A DNA stretch of 64,000 nt from Cyrtodaria siliqua (GCA_037043455.1 JAWPHD010000294.1:1-64000); one strand, 5' to 3'. Shown: positions 21,644-31,253, numbered from the stretch's first letter. The notes: generated from the letters alone by a model not told the origin. A program made the numbers and translations.

Positions 21644-22702
21644 GTATAATTACAGTTAGACAATAATTTAATTACTTTAAGATATTTAGAAATTGGTGGC
21701 TCGTGTTCTTTGGATGATATTTTACCTATTTTTAATAATTCATCGATTATGCTAATACCTTTATTTATTAACTGTGGACTATTATTTCCTGATTCGATAC
21801 TTCCACATACTAACTCTAGATCATCCATCAAATCTTTGGGACTATTGTAATATTCAACACAACCTCCTAAAATCTTCTTAAACTTTAAAGAACCTTTGTG
21901 AATTGGTAAACCAGATAATTCTGTTAGTTTCTTAAAAACATTCTGAGACAGCTTTGAATAAGTTTTTTTCATTATTGTAACGCTTTGTTATCAAGTCTAT
22001 AAAATCATCATCCACTTTCATATCTAGCACAACTGCTTCTCCTTGTTTGGCAATAAGTTTGTGATGACCAACAAGCTTGGGTAAATCAATTTGCAACATT
22101 CCATAGTAGCCATCTTTGTCGACTATGTAGGAATTTTTATTTTGTAATCCTTTTCCTGAAACGATTTTGCTTAACGAAATTAGATCAGTAATCCTACTTC
22201 TATAATCTACCAAAGCTTTTGACTCGTTTATAAGAGATTGCCTATCTAGCTCATATGCTGCTTTTTTCTTACATCTTTTTCTTTTTTTATCTGCTTAGAT
22301 AGGATACCCCTGTCGCGTCCAATTGTATCGATGTTATTAGAAACATCTGCAAGCAATGCTTCTATCACGGCTTTATTAATACCGGCATCAAAATCAGCGC
22401 CAAGTTTTACTGTACGAGGTTCTTCAGCGAATAACGTTTTTTGTTCTTGTACTTCCTCGCCTATTACTGCTGGAAGAGTGGCTAATCGCCGACTTATTTT
22501 CGGAAGAGAAGCTAACTGCTCGGTCAGCTGTTCTGACTGACTTTTTATTTCGCTAGTTACAGGTTTAAATATGTCCTTGTATAAATCACGACTAGCTTCT
22601 TTTTCTAGTCTTTTTTTGAATAACTTTATTTTCAAATTCTTTAACAAGATTATTCGATATTTTCATTTTATCTGCTAATTCTTTCCATTTTAACAACGAC
22701 AT
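21640..22702 (-). pseudogene. core-like helical protein of the virus-like element, several frameshifts
   Basis: Three overlapping open segments on the minus strand (22,246-22,647; 21,932-22,213; 21,640-21,972) behave as one gene. Each break lies at an A- or T-rich run, near 22,640, 22,255 and 21,960. The likely start is ATG at 22,700-22,702 directly after TTATATTATAC. The N-terminal part is Lys/Glu helical with FKPVTSEIKS. The C-terminal part contains DLITKRYN and a compact domain with ELSGLPIHKG. Total about 350 codons. I associate this architecture with uncharacterised proteins of animal Polinton-like elements; function unknown. Confidence 0.55.
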
Positions 22703-22757
22703 GTATAATATAAGGCTAGATTAAAATACGATAAATTAAGATAAGTTAAGATAAGTT

Positions 22758-23302
22758 TTAAGATCGGTTTAATCTTCGCGCCTCAGCAGCTGCCTCATCT
22801 TTTTGTATTTTAATCCATTTCTCCGTGGTTATGTCTTTTATTATTCCCTGATTGGCTACTCGCCTCGGAGTTTTTGTTTTCTTCTTAGCTGCAGGTTTAA
22901 CTGCGGGTTTAGCTGCTTTGAATTTTTTTCTTATGAGTCTAATATTTGCATGCGCTTTTTTAGTCTCATTTTGTTTTTTAACCAACTTCTTTTCAAGACG
23001 TGTTATCTCACTGGGAGATTCAGATTTGCTTAACATTTTATTTATGTGTTTTCGTTCTGCTTCTAATCCTAACAAAAAATCATATTTGGTCGTTCTTCTG
23101 TTTTCGACAGACTTCCTGGATTTTTCCTTGCCGGTCTCCAAACAGCAGGATCTGCATCTTTTTGTTTCGTAGGTCCTGGGATATTCATCTTAACTTTTTG
23201 TAATCCGTAATATTTAACTTGATTAGGTTTAAAACATTCTGCTTCTGTTCCAAGTTGTTTACCACGAGAAATTTGTTTTATTCCGCAATACACTTTAGAC
23301 AT
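22758..23302 (-). pseudogene. basic, Lys/Ala-rich protein (possible DNA-binding core protein), frameshifted
   Basis: ATG at 23,300-23,302 follows TATTATTATATA. The N-terminal segment (23,302-23,069) has MSKVYCGIKQISRGKQLG and a Tyr-Gly-Leu motif. The second segment (23,141-22,758), in another frame with overlap near 23,100, is very basic: PAVKPAAKKKTKTPRR and long Lys/Arg helices. The composition fits a virion DNA-condensing protein, as adenovirus-type core proteins are, but this is inference from charge alone. Confidence 0.5.
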
Positions 23303-23384
23303 ATATAATAATAGTTAGATAATATTTCGATTATTTTTTATTAATTAATCGATTAATTCTAGCATGAATTCCTCTTCCGGATAG

Positions 23385-23759
23385 TCATCTGTTAGGTTTT
23401 GCATTTACATCTTCTTCAATTACATTATCAGCCGCAACTTTAACTGCATCTTTTGTGGCAGCCTTTGTAAGTTCTTTTAAAATTATATCACCTTTTGGTT
23501 TACTAGGAGGAGGTTTAATAACTGAAACTAACTTATCAGCAGCCATTTTTCCTACTTCATCTCCAAGTTTTTTAGAACCACTTTCTAAGATTTGTTTTCC
23601 AGCAGTTTCTAATGCTTTCTTACCTGCTGTTTTTACAGACTCGCTAAATATCTTTGAGCCGACTTTTGACAAAATGTCAAATATGCCAGCTCCAGTTAAT
23701 GGATCAACTTGAGTATATGTTCCCGTACTAGTGTCATAAACTTTTTTTCAACGTGCCAT
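23385..23759 (-). pseudogene. small helical protein with repeated Gly-Lys-Lys segments, early in-frame stop
   Basis: The likely start is ATG at 23,757-23,759, with a TGA only three codons later (about 23,748-23,750), after which the frame is open to 23,385. The body contains amphipathic repeats (KTAGKKALETAGKQILESGSKKLGDEVGKMAADKL) typical of small virion-associated amphipathic proteins, then a Pro-rich PPPSKPKGD and a charged tail. Role unknown. Confidence 0.45.
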
Positions 23760-23771
23760 ATGACTTATGTT

Positions 23772-24504
23772 ACATTAATTCCTTCAAAACAAATCGAAAT
23801 GATGTGTGGACGCCATTAAGATTAATAATTTTGCCAGAGAAATCGGTTATGTAAATATTAATACTGTTTATGATCGTTTTGTTTACTTCACAGAAGCCTC
23901 TTATCGGTCCGTCTTTGAAAGGATATGATCTCGTAAGATCAGCTGTACTTATTTCATAAATGACATCTCCGTATGATCCATCAACAATAGATGTACAATG
24001 TATCGATAGAATTTGTTATGTTTGGTGTCACATTTCCAAATTTAGTTTCTCTGATAACTGCATCTTTGTCAAACCCGATCAAGGTGTGAAGTTTGTTTCT
24101 CTTAAATCAAGCATGAAATTATTAAGGATTGTAACCAAACATTTGAAACTTGATAAATCAAACTCAATTCTTATCGGGATGGGTGAGTCACCGGTTAAAT
24201 CATTGTTTACAGTCAATGTTTCTTTTATGTAATTATCGATATCAGCATAACTGTAATTTCCATTTGTAAAAATAATATTTTTCCAATCTATTCCATTGTG
24301 ATACCTTATCACTTTGTTATTAACATCCTCGCTAATATTATACCACGAGTAAATCATGGAATTAATCTTATCGAGTCCAATACCATACTGTTTGTTCTTG
24401 CCTAATATTAATGGTCTGTCAAATACAGTTGTAAAATTATTCGGTGTATTTGAGCTATTAATTATTGACGCTTTCTCTGATGATAATACAATTTTTTGTT
24501 CCAT
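23772..24504 (-). pseudogene. beta-rich virion-type protein, 3' half frameshifted
   Basis: Internal ATG at 24,502-24,504 directly follows 'aatatgtata'. The open segment to 24,079 contains FDRPLILGKNKQYGIGLDKI and NGNYSYADIDNYIKE, a pattern I know from uncharacterised structural-type proteins encoded by Polinton-like elements in aquatic invertebrates. Coding-like sequence continues in another frame from about 24,080 to 23,772. The upstream gene on the same strand reads into it without a stop, so a single frame covers both. Likely a minor structural protein; the exact role is unknown. Confidence 0.5.
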
Positions 24505-25125
24505 TATACATATTAGTAGATACAAATAATCACTTAAATAAAACAGTTTAAAACTTGATTTTTCAAAATTGTAAACAACTGTAAAGTCTTCTACCACATG
24601 TTCAGAGATAAAAATAATATTTCGTTTTAAATAAAATTCAAATGTTTCTTTTGACACAGACCTACCATCTATCTCCACCGTGTCAAGATGCTTTATATTC
24701 CTCCTACCTGTTGTATAAATTATGAATTGTCCTACATCCGCTCCTGTATAAGTAAAATCTACTTCAAATACATAACGGCCTTCTTTTGTAATGCTGAGTT
24801 TGCCAAACTTGTCGTCTCCCCTCACAGAATAATATTCTTCACCTTTTACAAGTGGATTGGCTACAAAAGTAAACGAATGGAGAAAACTATTATAACGTTC
24901 GGTTCTTTCAAGTGGTTTTTGCGTCGGGTATGATACAAAAGTATTAAATCTACCATCATAATCTTGAATAATACTTATTCCGTCTATCGTATATTCAAAA
25001 ATTAGAATCCGACTTAAACAGTCTACTTTTACTTTCAACCTATCAATTATATCAATAACTGCTGTGTGCCGACTATCAGACTGTTGATTAAACTGTTTCA
25101 ATGAGGCTATATCACCATCAAAAGC
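24505..25125 (-). pseudogene. beta-rich protein, 5' end cut by a mobile element, reading into the next gene
   Basis: Open frame from about 25,125 to 24,505 with alternating hydrophobic/polar strands (RYVFEVDFTYTGADVGQFII, FTVVYNFEKSSFKLFY). No known motif. The 5' part is lost or displaced by the inserted element at 25,188-25,624. No stop separates it from the gene starting at 24,504; the promoter-like motif of that gene is read as coding (LYLLICI). Possibly a spike- or penton-type protein, by composition only. Confidence 0.4.
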
Positions 25126-25187
25126 TTTGCTTCTTTCATCCTGAGCAGCCTAAATTGCCTAAAGTCTTGGTCATGCTTGCCCCAAAA

Positions 25188-25624
25188 GAAATATAAAAAG
25201 AGCGGACAGGGAAAGCAGCATTCAAGGAGGACAGTCAACCACAAAACACAGAAACAAACATGCAAACAGACAAACAAGAAGGCAAAAGCAATAATAAATG
25301 CAAACGACATCACAAACACAAAAAGGGTTGACAATAGGGCTACCGCCTTGGAACGGTCAGTGGCAAAGTAGGCCACTGGGGGGTTTAAACCGGTTCTAGG
25401 GTGCACCAAACCTCACACTTACCCTACTGTCATCCCATTAAAACAGGACAGTGTAAATAAAGAAATCCCCGCCATGATCTAATCTCTAACCAACAAGGCA
25501 GCATCAATAGGCAATATAAGTAAAACACAAATATGCTCGTGTAAATATAATACAAAAAAACAATAGCCTAGAAAGCCACAATGAAGGTACTCAATGACTT
25601 TGCAGAAGCCAGAGCAGTAAGAGA
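25188..25624 (-). mobile_element. copy 3 of the shared inserted element, about 437 bp or longer
   Basis: Nearly identical to 17,037-17,474. On the right it may continue past the point where copy 2 stops, to about 25,690 ('taaaccattaagggcacgac' onward), which fits different 5' truncation points of one element. It separates the beta-rich gene (24,505-25,125) from the capsid-linked open frame at 25,692. Confidence 0.85.
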
Positions 25625-25691
25625 ATAAACCATTAAGGGCACGACAAGAAAGATCATGGACAAACATCAAACGCCACCGTCCCAATGGGCT

Positions 25692-26996
25692 TTAGGTAGG
25701 CGTCATCATAGGTTCCACAGCCTGTCCGGTCATCGTACAATTAAAGAGGAAAGCATAGTGGCGAACTGTAAAAGGGTCCACCACCAAGCATGCAGTACGT
25801 TGCAAAATGATAGGGTCATTACTTCTTTTGATAAACTTTTTAACAAGTTTAACAAAGATAGTATGAAAGTGATCATGACCTAGAATCTTACGAAGCCGTG
25901 CTTCATATCTGCAGTAAAGTTTGTTAATTTCATCCGGGGACATGCTATCTATATTCGTGAGTTGTAGGTCTTTACCTAAATATTGACGGCTATCGCCTGT
26001 CTCTTTGTTTCTTTTTGATGTTAAGGCAAAATATTTGTTGATTTCATCCCAGTGTTGATATGCCCTCATGCCCTGACTATACCCTGATGTGGTACGCCTT
26101 CTATTGTCATTTCAACATTTTCAATCTTTGGGTTGTAAAAGGATTCCGTGTCTGTTCTGTTTGGGTCTTCAAACAGCATTAGAATACCTTTCATGCTCCG
26201 TGCTGGTACATTAATGTTAAATTTCCAAAGGGTCTCAGATTTTTGCTTGTATTATTCTATGTCGCAAGATACAATCATACATAAATGACATCTTACCATT
26301 GGTTTGCTGTCTTATTTGTCTGGCTAATTCAACATCACTAACCATATCAAATTCCAAGCAGATATTTTTTATTACATAATATGCATCAGCATCACTGCTT
26401 TTGATAACTTTGTTATAATTGTTAAAAGTTAATTCATATTCTAACCTATCACCAAGCATCGCTTGATAAAATGGCATATGATTTTCTAACATTTCAAAGT
26501 CCAGTGGAATACAAAATCTATTTCCATAAGCTGCTGCTACAGCTTCATCCTCAGCGTCTGAGGAAGCATCTCCCGCACCAACTCTATGTTTTAAAATGTT
26601 TGCTTTACCAACAACACCTTGGTAAGCCATGTTTAATCGTTCGGTAGGGCTTTTCCATAAATCTACATAATGATATATATCACTGTCATCTATTGACATG
26701 ACTTCATTGCCACTTATTCTTATTGTCATTTTTTTCACGATTGTTCTACCCAAATTCTGGTATATAGTAGCGTTGGGGTCTTTGGTGCTTTTAAGTTCTA
26801 TTTCAAACGCAAGACGAGCAGTACGTGGAACTATTACATCATTAGTACTTAGAATGGGAAATCTCACAAGCAGTTGCTGGTTTTGGTCTATTGTTGATGG
26901 ATTATTAGTTATTACTACACGTGTGCGGATGCCCTCGATACCCAAAGGCTCTCTTAGTTTTCTATTAGGGTTGAGTTTGTTTCCGTAAGCTGACAT
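25692..26996 (-). pseudogene. major-capsid-like gene (double jelly-roll lineage, inferred), frameshifted and fused to another reading frame
   Basis: ATG at 26,994-26,996 (MSAYGNKLNPNRKL). The first segment (to 26,235) has LGIEGIRTRVVITNNPSTID, ISGNEVMSIDDSDIYHYVDLW, KHRVGAGDA and a strand-rich DRLEYELTFNNY. I recognise this as the capsid-type protein of animal Polinton/adintovirus-like elements; the double jelly-roll fold is inferred, not shown. The frame shifts near 26,237 and again near 26,070. The last segment (26,069-25,692) starts capsid-like (MRAYQHWDEINKYF), but from about 25,945 it reads SMSPDEINKLYCRYEARL, which looks like a separate gene, so a deletion seems to have joined two genes. 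The capsid C-terminus is missing. Promoter shared with 27,044. Confidence 0.65.
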
Positions 26997-27043
26997 TGTT
27001 TTTATTTTTTGAATATATTTTTTAAAATTAAATAAAACAAACA
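26997..27043. promoter_or_regulatory. divergent promoter between capsid-like and coiled-coil/TM genes
   Basis: The 47-bp gap is almost pure A/T. On each strand the start is preceded by an A-rich run ending ACA (aaaaacaATG on minus, aaacaaacaATG on plus). The same 'aaaacaATG' arrangement precedes 29,736. This differs from the TATATA-ATG arrangement of the left-hand genes. Confidence 0.5.
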
Positions 27044-28317
27044 ATGGCTGAGGGTGGATTTGAGTTTGACAATCCTACGTTTGATCCAGATGATTATGAT
27101 GAATATGTTGATGATGATTTACCAATGGTGCCTGATGAGCCTGTTCTAAGAAGTCTTCTTAATCAAAGCGACCATCTTGCTGACCTTCGTGGGGAAGTAA
27201 GAGAATCCGAACTTGAAGCAAACAAAAAAAATAATCTTGTAAAATCCTTTTATGACGAAATAGAAAAACGATATAAGATGGCACCGGACAAAATGGATTA
27301 TAACCAGTTTAAAGTATCAGATGATGGTAAAACATTATACTGGGTTGTCGGTGATAAAGAAATAAGAATAATTGCCAAGCAAGGTGGTGCAACATTTCTT
27401 GCTCTTGGTTCTTTGGCAAATGAATATAACAGGGTTATTGGTCTGGGGGTACAAGGGCGGTAAGACAATTTTTGAATTTGCCAGAGTATAACAGTAAAAC
27501 AAAATTATCACAGAGAGCTCGACAAGCGTTGGAGAGCACAAGAAACGATTTACCAGATAATACGGATGCCATTCCATTACAAGATTTTTCACATATTATG
27601 GAGCGTCCTGATGTTGAAACAAACATAGACAAGCGTGAAATGGATGGAATAGTAAAAGCGATGACAACTGTCAAGGAAGAACTCACCAATAACTTGGCAA
27701 AACTCACACAACTTGATAAAGACATAACAAGAGAAAAACAAAAGTTAGAACAAGCTAAGACTGATAATGATGAATTCCAGATAAAGAGAATTAGCGATCG
27801 CATCAAAGACCTTGAAGTTGAGAAAGGTGCAAGGATGGATGCTATCAATGAAAACAGAAAAGCTTTTCGTAACCAAGTAAGCAGAATAAAAGAGACAATA
27901 AACAAAATGTTAAACGAGGATACAACTCTTGGTGAGAAAATCAAAACCTTGTTTAGGGAGCAAGGTATTACTATTGTTACTATCCTGACTGCATTTGGTA
28001 TGATTATTGGGGTGATAATTAATGCTATTATTCCCACATCAAGTGCTGCGCCAACTCCAACTCCAAAACCTGATCCATCAAGTGTCAAGGACTGGATAAA
28101 AAAACAACTAAGTAATCTTGGTAAACTTCTCGCTAATTTAGCTGGTAAAGCTGCTGCGGCACTTCCAGGAGTTATTGGTGCAATAGTATCATGGCTTTTA
28201 TCTGCAACAGGTAATGTTATTAACTGGCTTGGTAACAATCTATGGGCTTTGCTTGTGTTTGTTTCCGGGTTGTTGTATGTAGCAGCCAAAGAGTGGTTTA
28301 GTAAATCTCGTAAATAA
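27044..28317 (+). pseudogene. acidic/coiled-coil/transmembrane virion-type protein, one frameshift
   Basis: ATG at 27,044. The first segment (27,044-27,463) has an acidic start (DPDDYDEYVDDDLP), then YNQFKVSDDGKTLYW and GGATFLALGSLANEYNRVIGL. The frame then shifts at a G run near 27,445-27,450 and continues to 28,317: a long coiled coil (about 27,650-27,930), a hydrophobic segment (GITIVTILTAFGMIIGVII), a Pro-rich linker (TPTPKPDP), and a Gly/Ala/Leu-rich C-terminus with further membrane-type segments ending NNLWALLVFVSGLLYVAA. I know this layout from animal Polinton-like elements; function unknown, probably virion membrane or penton-region. Its end overlaps the minus-strand gene 28,298-29,041 tail to tail. 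Confidence 0.6.
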
Positions 28318-29060
28318 GTAATGCAGCAAGACCTATTACTATAGTACCAACAATTATAGATTTTTTGTTATCTTCTTCGTGTTCAATCTCTATTTTTTTT
28401 TTATCTCTTGTTCCACAGGTGGGTTTGAATGCTCCACACTTTTATGTATCAATGATTTATCAAAGTCAGAATGTTCCGGTAAAAATTTCTTTGTTGTGGT
28501 GCCTTGAAAAGGTTGAATAATTTTTGGTGGTACTGGTTTTTATATTTACATCATTATTCAATCCTTGTGCATCGGTTGCTATTACAATTTCATTATTGTA
28601 GTCTTGTATTGTTCCAATTCTCAACTCCATGTCACTCGGAGACATGTACAATCCACTTTCATGAACAAAATTTACTTTACTTTTTGCATATTTTAAAGTG
28701 TTTTCATATCTTGAAATTTGACTGGGCAAGTCAATGGGGCTGTTTATTGCGTCCTCTACATTTGCCAGAAATTGTTTTTGAGCATCAAATGCCATTCCAG
28801 TTCCAAGCATATCTGTTCTTGTTTGTGATTGCGAGCCAAGAATTGCCCAGCAGTATGTTCTTATGCTGTCATTGATTCTTTCTACTCCAGCTCTTGTAAA
28901 TCCCACAGAACTATCTAGTATAAAAATAGACCAACTATTGTCAGCCTCAGATCCTTGTGCAATGTAATCAATGTGGTATGTTTTATCACTCTCATAGACT
29001 GTGAAACTCATCGTTTTATTGTCGTATACAGAATTTATCAAAGGATGATAACCAATATTT
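28298..29060 (-). pseudogene. virion-type protein with a C-terminal membrane anchor, frameshifted
   Basis: The main open segment is 28,466-29,041 (INDSIRTYCWAILGSQSQ, SGLYMSPSDMELRIGTIQDY). Its 5' end is unclear: the frame continues upstream without an ATG and overlaps the start of the plus-strand gene at 29,059. Downstream the frame breaks near T and A runs (about 28,480 and 28,400), and coding-like sequence with a hydrophobic anchor (SIIVGTIVIGLAALLIY) runs to 28,298, overlapping the end of the plus-strand gene. Probably a minor structural protein; function unknown. Confidence 0.5.
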
Positions 29061-29713
29061 GTCCAGTAATTTAATAAACATAGACAACTCTATTAATTTA
29101 CAACAGTATATCGATAATAGAGATGGAGATAAGCGCGTTGGATTAAAGAGTTTTATATACACTATCGGTTGGTATAATATTAATCAGGAAGTCATAAAGA
29201 TTAAAAACATAGGCCATGCACATCATATACCAGATGGACTCTATAACATTCAACATTTGACAGATATATTTAAATATATAAATATAAATATTACCCTAAC
29301 CGTTAATGCGCAAAATGGTACAGCCATTTTAGAGACGCCAACAGAGACACGGTTTTCAAGCGGTCTTTCAAAAATGCTTGGATTCAAGGACAGGAAATGG
29401 TTGGAAGGTACTCATACTGGACAACATTCAATTGATTTAGCTCCTTATAAACAGCTATATGTTCATCTGGAACAAGTTAATACGAGTAGTAATTATTTCA
29501 ATGGCGCTCCAAGCAATATTATAGGGGTTATACCTGTGGACACCACAGGTAAATAAGCAGTTTGGAGATATAGTATATACTCGTTTTTATCCCGAATACC
29601 ACTGTCTTTCAAATGGTATAATTTCTGAATTAAAAATAGAAGTCAGAGATGAGCATGGCAACAAGATAGATAATCACGGTTGACCTATGAGTTGCGTTTT
29701 AGAATTTATTTAA
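29059..29713 (+). pseudogene. beta-rich virion-type protein, frameshift and in-frame stop
   Basis: Open from 29,059 (no ATG; the codon there is TTG) to 29,556, with NAQNGTAILETPTETRFSSG, KMLGFKDRKWLEGTHTGQ and APSNIIGVIPVD. Coding-like sequence continues in another frame from about 29,557 to a stop at 29,711-29,713, itself broken by TGA at 29,681-29,683. Its pattern (short nucleotide-spaced beta strands, 'LGF' motif) is like that of 23,772-24,504, so the two may be distantly related structural proteins. Start uncertain. Confidence 0.5.
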
Positions 29714-29735
29714 AAATTATATTTAAAAAAAAACA

Positions 29736-30233
29736 ATGAGTATATTTGGGCCAACAAACCCTGCGGAAAAAAAAGATTTAAAGACTTTGATAAATAATGA
29801 ACAAGATTTACATGGGCGAGTTGTGCCTATTGTTAACCAATTCAAACAAATAACAGATAAAGTTGATAATCTTAAATATGGGATTATAACAATATTTGCG
29901 GAGGCTAAGGGTCCACTTGTGTTGAATAGAATACTCTCATTTGGTAACGGTGGAGCAGAAACAAATGTGGGGTATGTAATGACACGCTGTGGTCATATTA
30001 TGGGAATAGGTTTAGCAAGTGACCGATTAGTTGGTGACGTATCTGTAGTAGTTTCTGTTAATGGTGTTGAAAAACCAAATTATGGCATAACGCTTCATAT
30101 CATCCCACGCAATCATGATAACTTTGATAGACCTTTGGATATTAGTGCTGGTTCTGTTATTAACTTTGTATGCAAGACTGCCAACGCTACCGCTGTAAAT
30201 ACGGTGGCGTCATTATTAATTGAATTAATTTAA
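29736..30233 (+). CDS. fibre-like protein of the virus-like element, 165 aa
   Basis: Intact frame from ATG at 29,736, which follows 'aaaaaaaaacaATG'. The N-terminal 50 residues are helical/coiled (KKDLKTLINNEQDLHGRVV). The remainder is beta-rich (GYVMTRCGHIMGIGLASD, LVGDVSVVVSVNG, ISAGSVINFVCK) and ends in LLIELI. A short coiled stalk plus a terminal beta domain is the layout of phage and adenovirus-type fibres. I recognise relatives in animal Polinton-like elements. The receptor-binding role is inference. Confidence 0.55.
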   Translation: MSIFGPTNPAEKKDLKTLINNEQDLHGRVVPIVNQFKQITDKVDNLKYGIITIFAEAKGPLVLNRILSFGNGGAETNVGYVMTRCGHIMGIGLASDRLVGDVSVVVSVNGVEKPNYGITLHIIPRNHDNFDRPLDISAGSVINFVCKTANATAVNTVASLLIELI

Positions 30234-30252
30234 ATTTTTCTTATTAAAAAAA

Positions 30253-31253
30253 ATGAAGCCACCGACAGCACTGAGTTTATATCCTGAGTTGCCAGTGGAA
30301 GATGGACAAAATTATAGATTACAAAAGATTTCAGAGATTGAAAAAAGTTAATTACAGAGCGAGACACACGCAAGTCTCTTTATAAAAAATATAAACGTGG
30401 TATTAATATCACAGATGGGATTGAATTGAATTGGGGTGTTAAGGCGCACCAACACATGAAAAGGTTATATGGCGCCTAAAAGGCATAAACATGCCAGGCT
30501 CATCTTCCATGTACATCGAGATAAAATAAGGAAAATGGGCCTAGAACCTTCTCACCCTGAACTGCAGAGTTGCTGCAAATTCTATCATAGAAACTCCATT
30601 TACGCTGGAGCCAAGTTATTGTTTTTCTGCCACTGCTCTTTTGATGCGAGCGAGATAGCACCTGAAACAATGCAGGAATCATGATGAAGACCTTTAATGA
30701 ACATGAACAAAAAATGATAAAATGAACATGAATTTGGGGGGATTCTACCCCTCTGCCTACCCCTCCAAAGGGATCTGCAGTGGCCGAATTCTTTGCCCCG
30801 TGACCAAACGGGGCCCCCAGCAACCACATGGGGCCAGATGGGATTGACACTACCTTAATATCTGCAGGTGTTATTATGGCTGGGATTGGATTTGTTGTTC
30901 CGGTTTTGTTACCTTTGGAAATAGCAGCAATAGTATGTGGGACTACAGGTGTTTGTATTAATTTTATCAGATGCAAGCTTAGTGCAAAAGCTCAAAAACA
31001 TTATGAAATAAAAACTTTGGCTGAGTCTAAGTTGAATAGCATAAAAAATTTGATATCAAAAGCATTGAGTGACTCACAGATACCTGAGCAAGAGTTTAAG
31101 TTGATTTTGGATGAGTTGGATAAATATTATAGTTTGAAACAGGACACCAAACAAAAGAAAGTTGAAATAAGTGATGTTCAAAAAAAGGAACTAGTGGAGC
31201 AGGGAAGAAAGGAAGCAATGGCAACCTTACAAAAAAGTCTAAAAAGTTTGTGA
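30253..31253 (+). pseudogene. membrane protein of the virus-like element, split by a 411-bp insertion and frameshifted
   Basis: Starts at ATG 30,253 after 'attaaaaaaa'. The N-terminal part has NYRLQKISEIEK and, after a frame break near 30,345, LYKKYKRGINITDGI. The insertion at 30,425-30,835 follows. The gene resumes with DTTLISAGVIMAGIGFVVPV, a long hydrophobic hairpin, then a charged helical tail (KTLAESKLNSIKNLISKAL, QEFKLILDELDKYY) to 31,253. The ATG at 30,828 belongs to the inserted element and its target duplication, not to the gene. Resembles the product of 21,240-21,643. Confidence 0.6.
30413..30847. mobile_element. 411-bp insertion with a 12-bp target-site duplication
   Basis: AGATGGGATTGA occurs at 30,413-30,424 and again at 30,836-30,847, directly flanking 30,425-30,835. 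The insert is GC-richer at its right end ('ggggcccccagcaaccacat'), with a palindromic 'ccccgt...acgggg' pair there. No transposase or tRNA-like head seen. It is non-autonomous and inserted into the membrane-protein gene. Confidence 0.85.

Noticed and set aside
27435..28289. 284-codon minus-strand open frame
   Set aside because: Antisense shadow of the plus-strand coiled-coil/TM gene.
30828..30847. ATG at 30,828 as the start of a 141-aa gene
   Set aside because: That ATG lies in the inserted element and its duplicated target; the real gene begins at 30,253 and is interrupted.
14930..31253. Retroviral-type integrase gene
   Set aside because: No HHCC zinc finger plus D,D-35-E arrangement was seen in any open segment; the CHIC/DHCH motif at 18,045-18,135 belongs to the polymerase.
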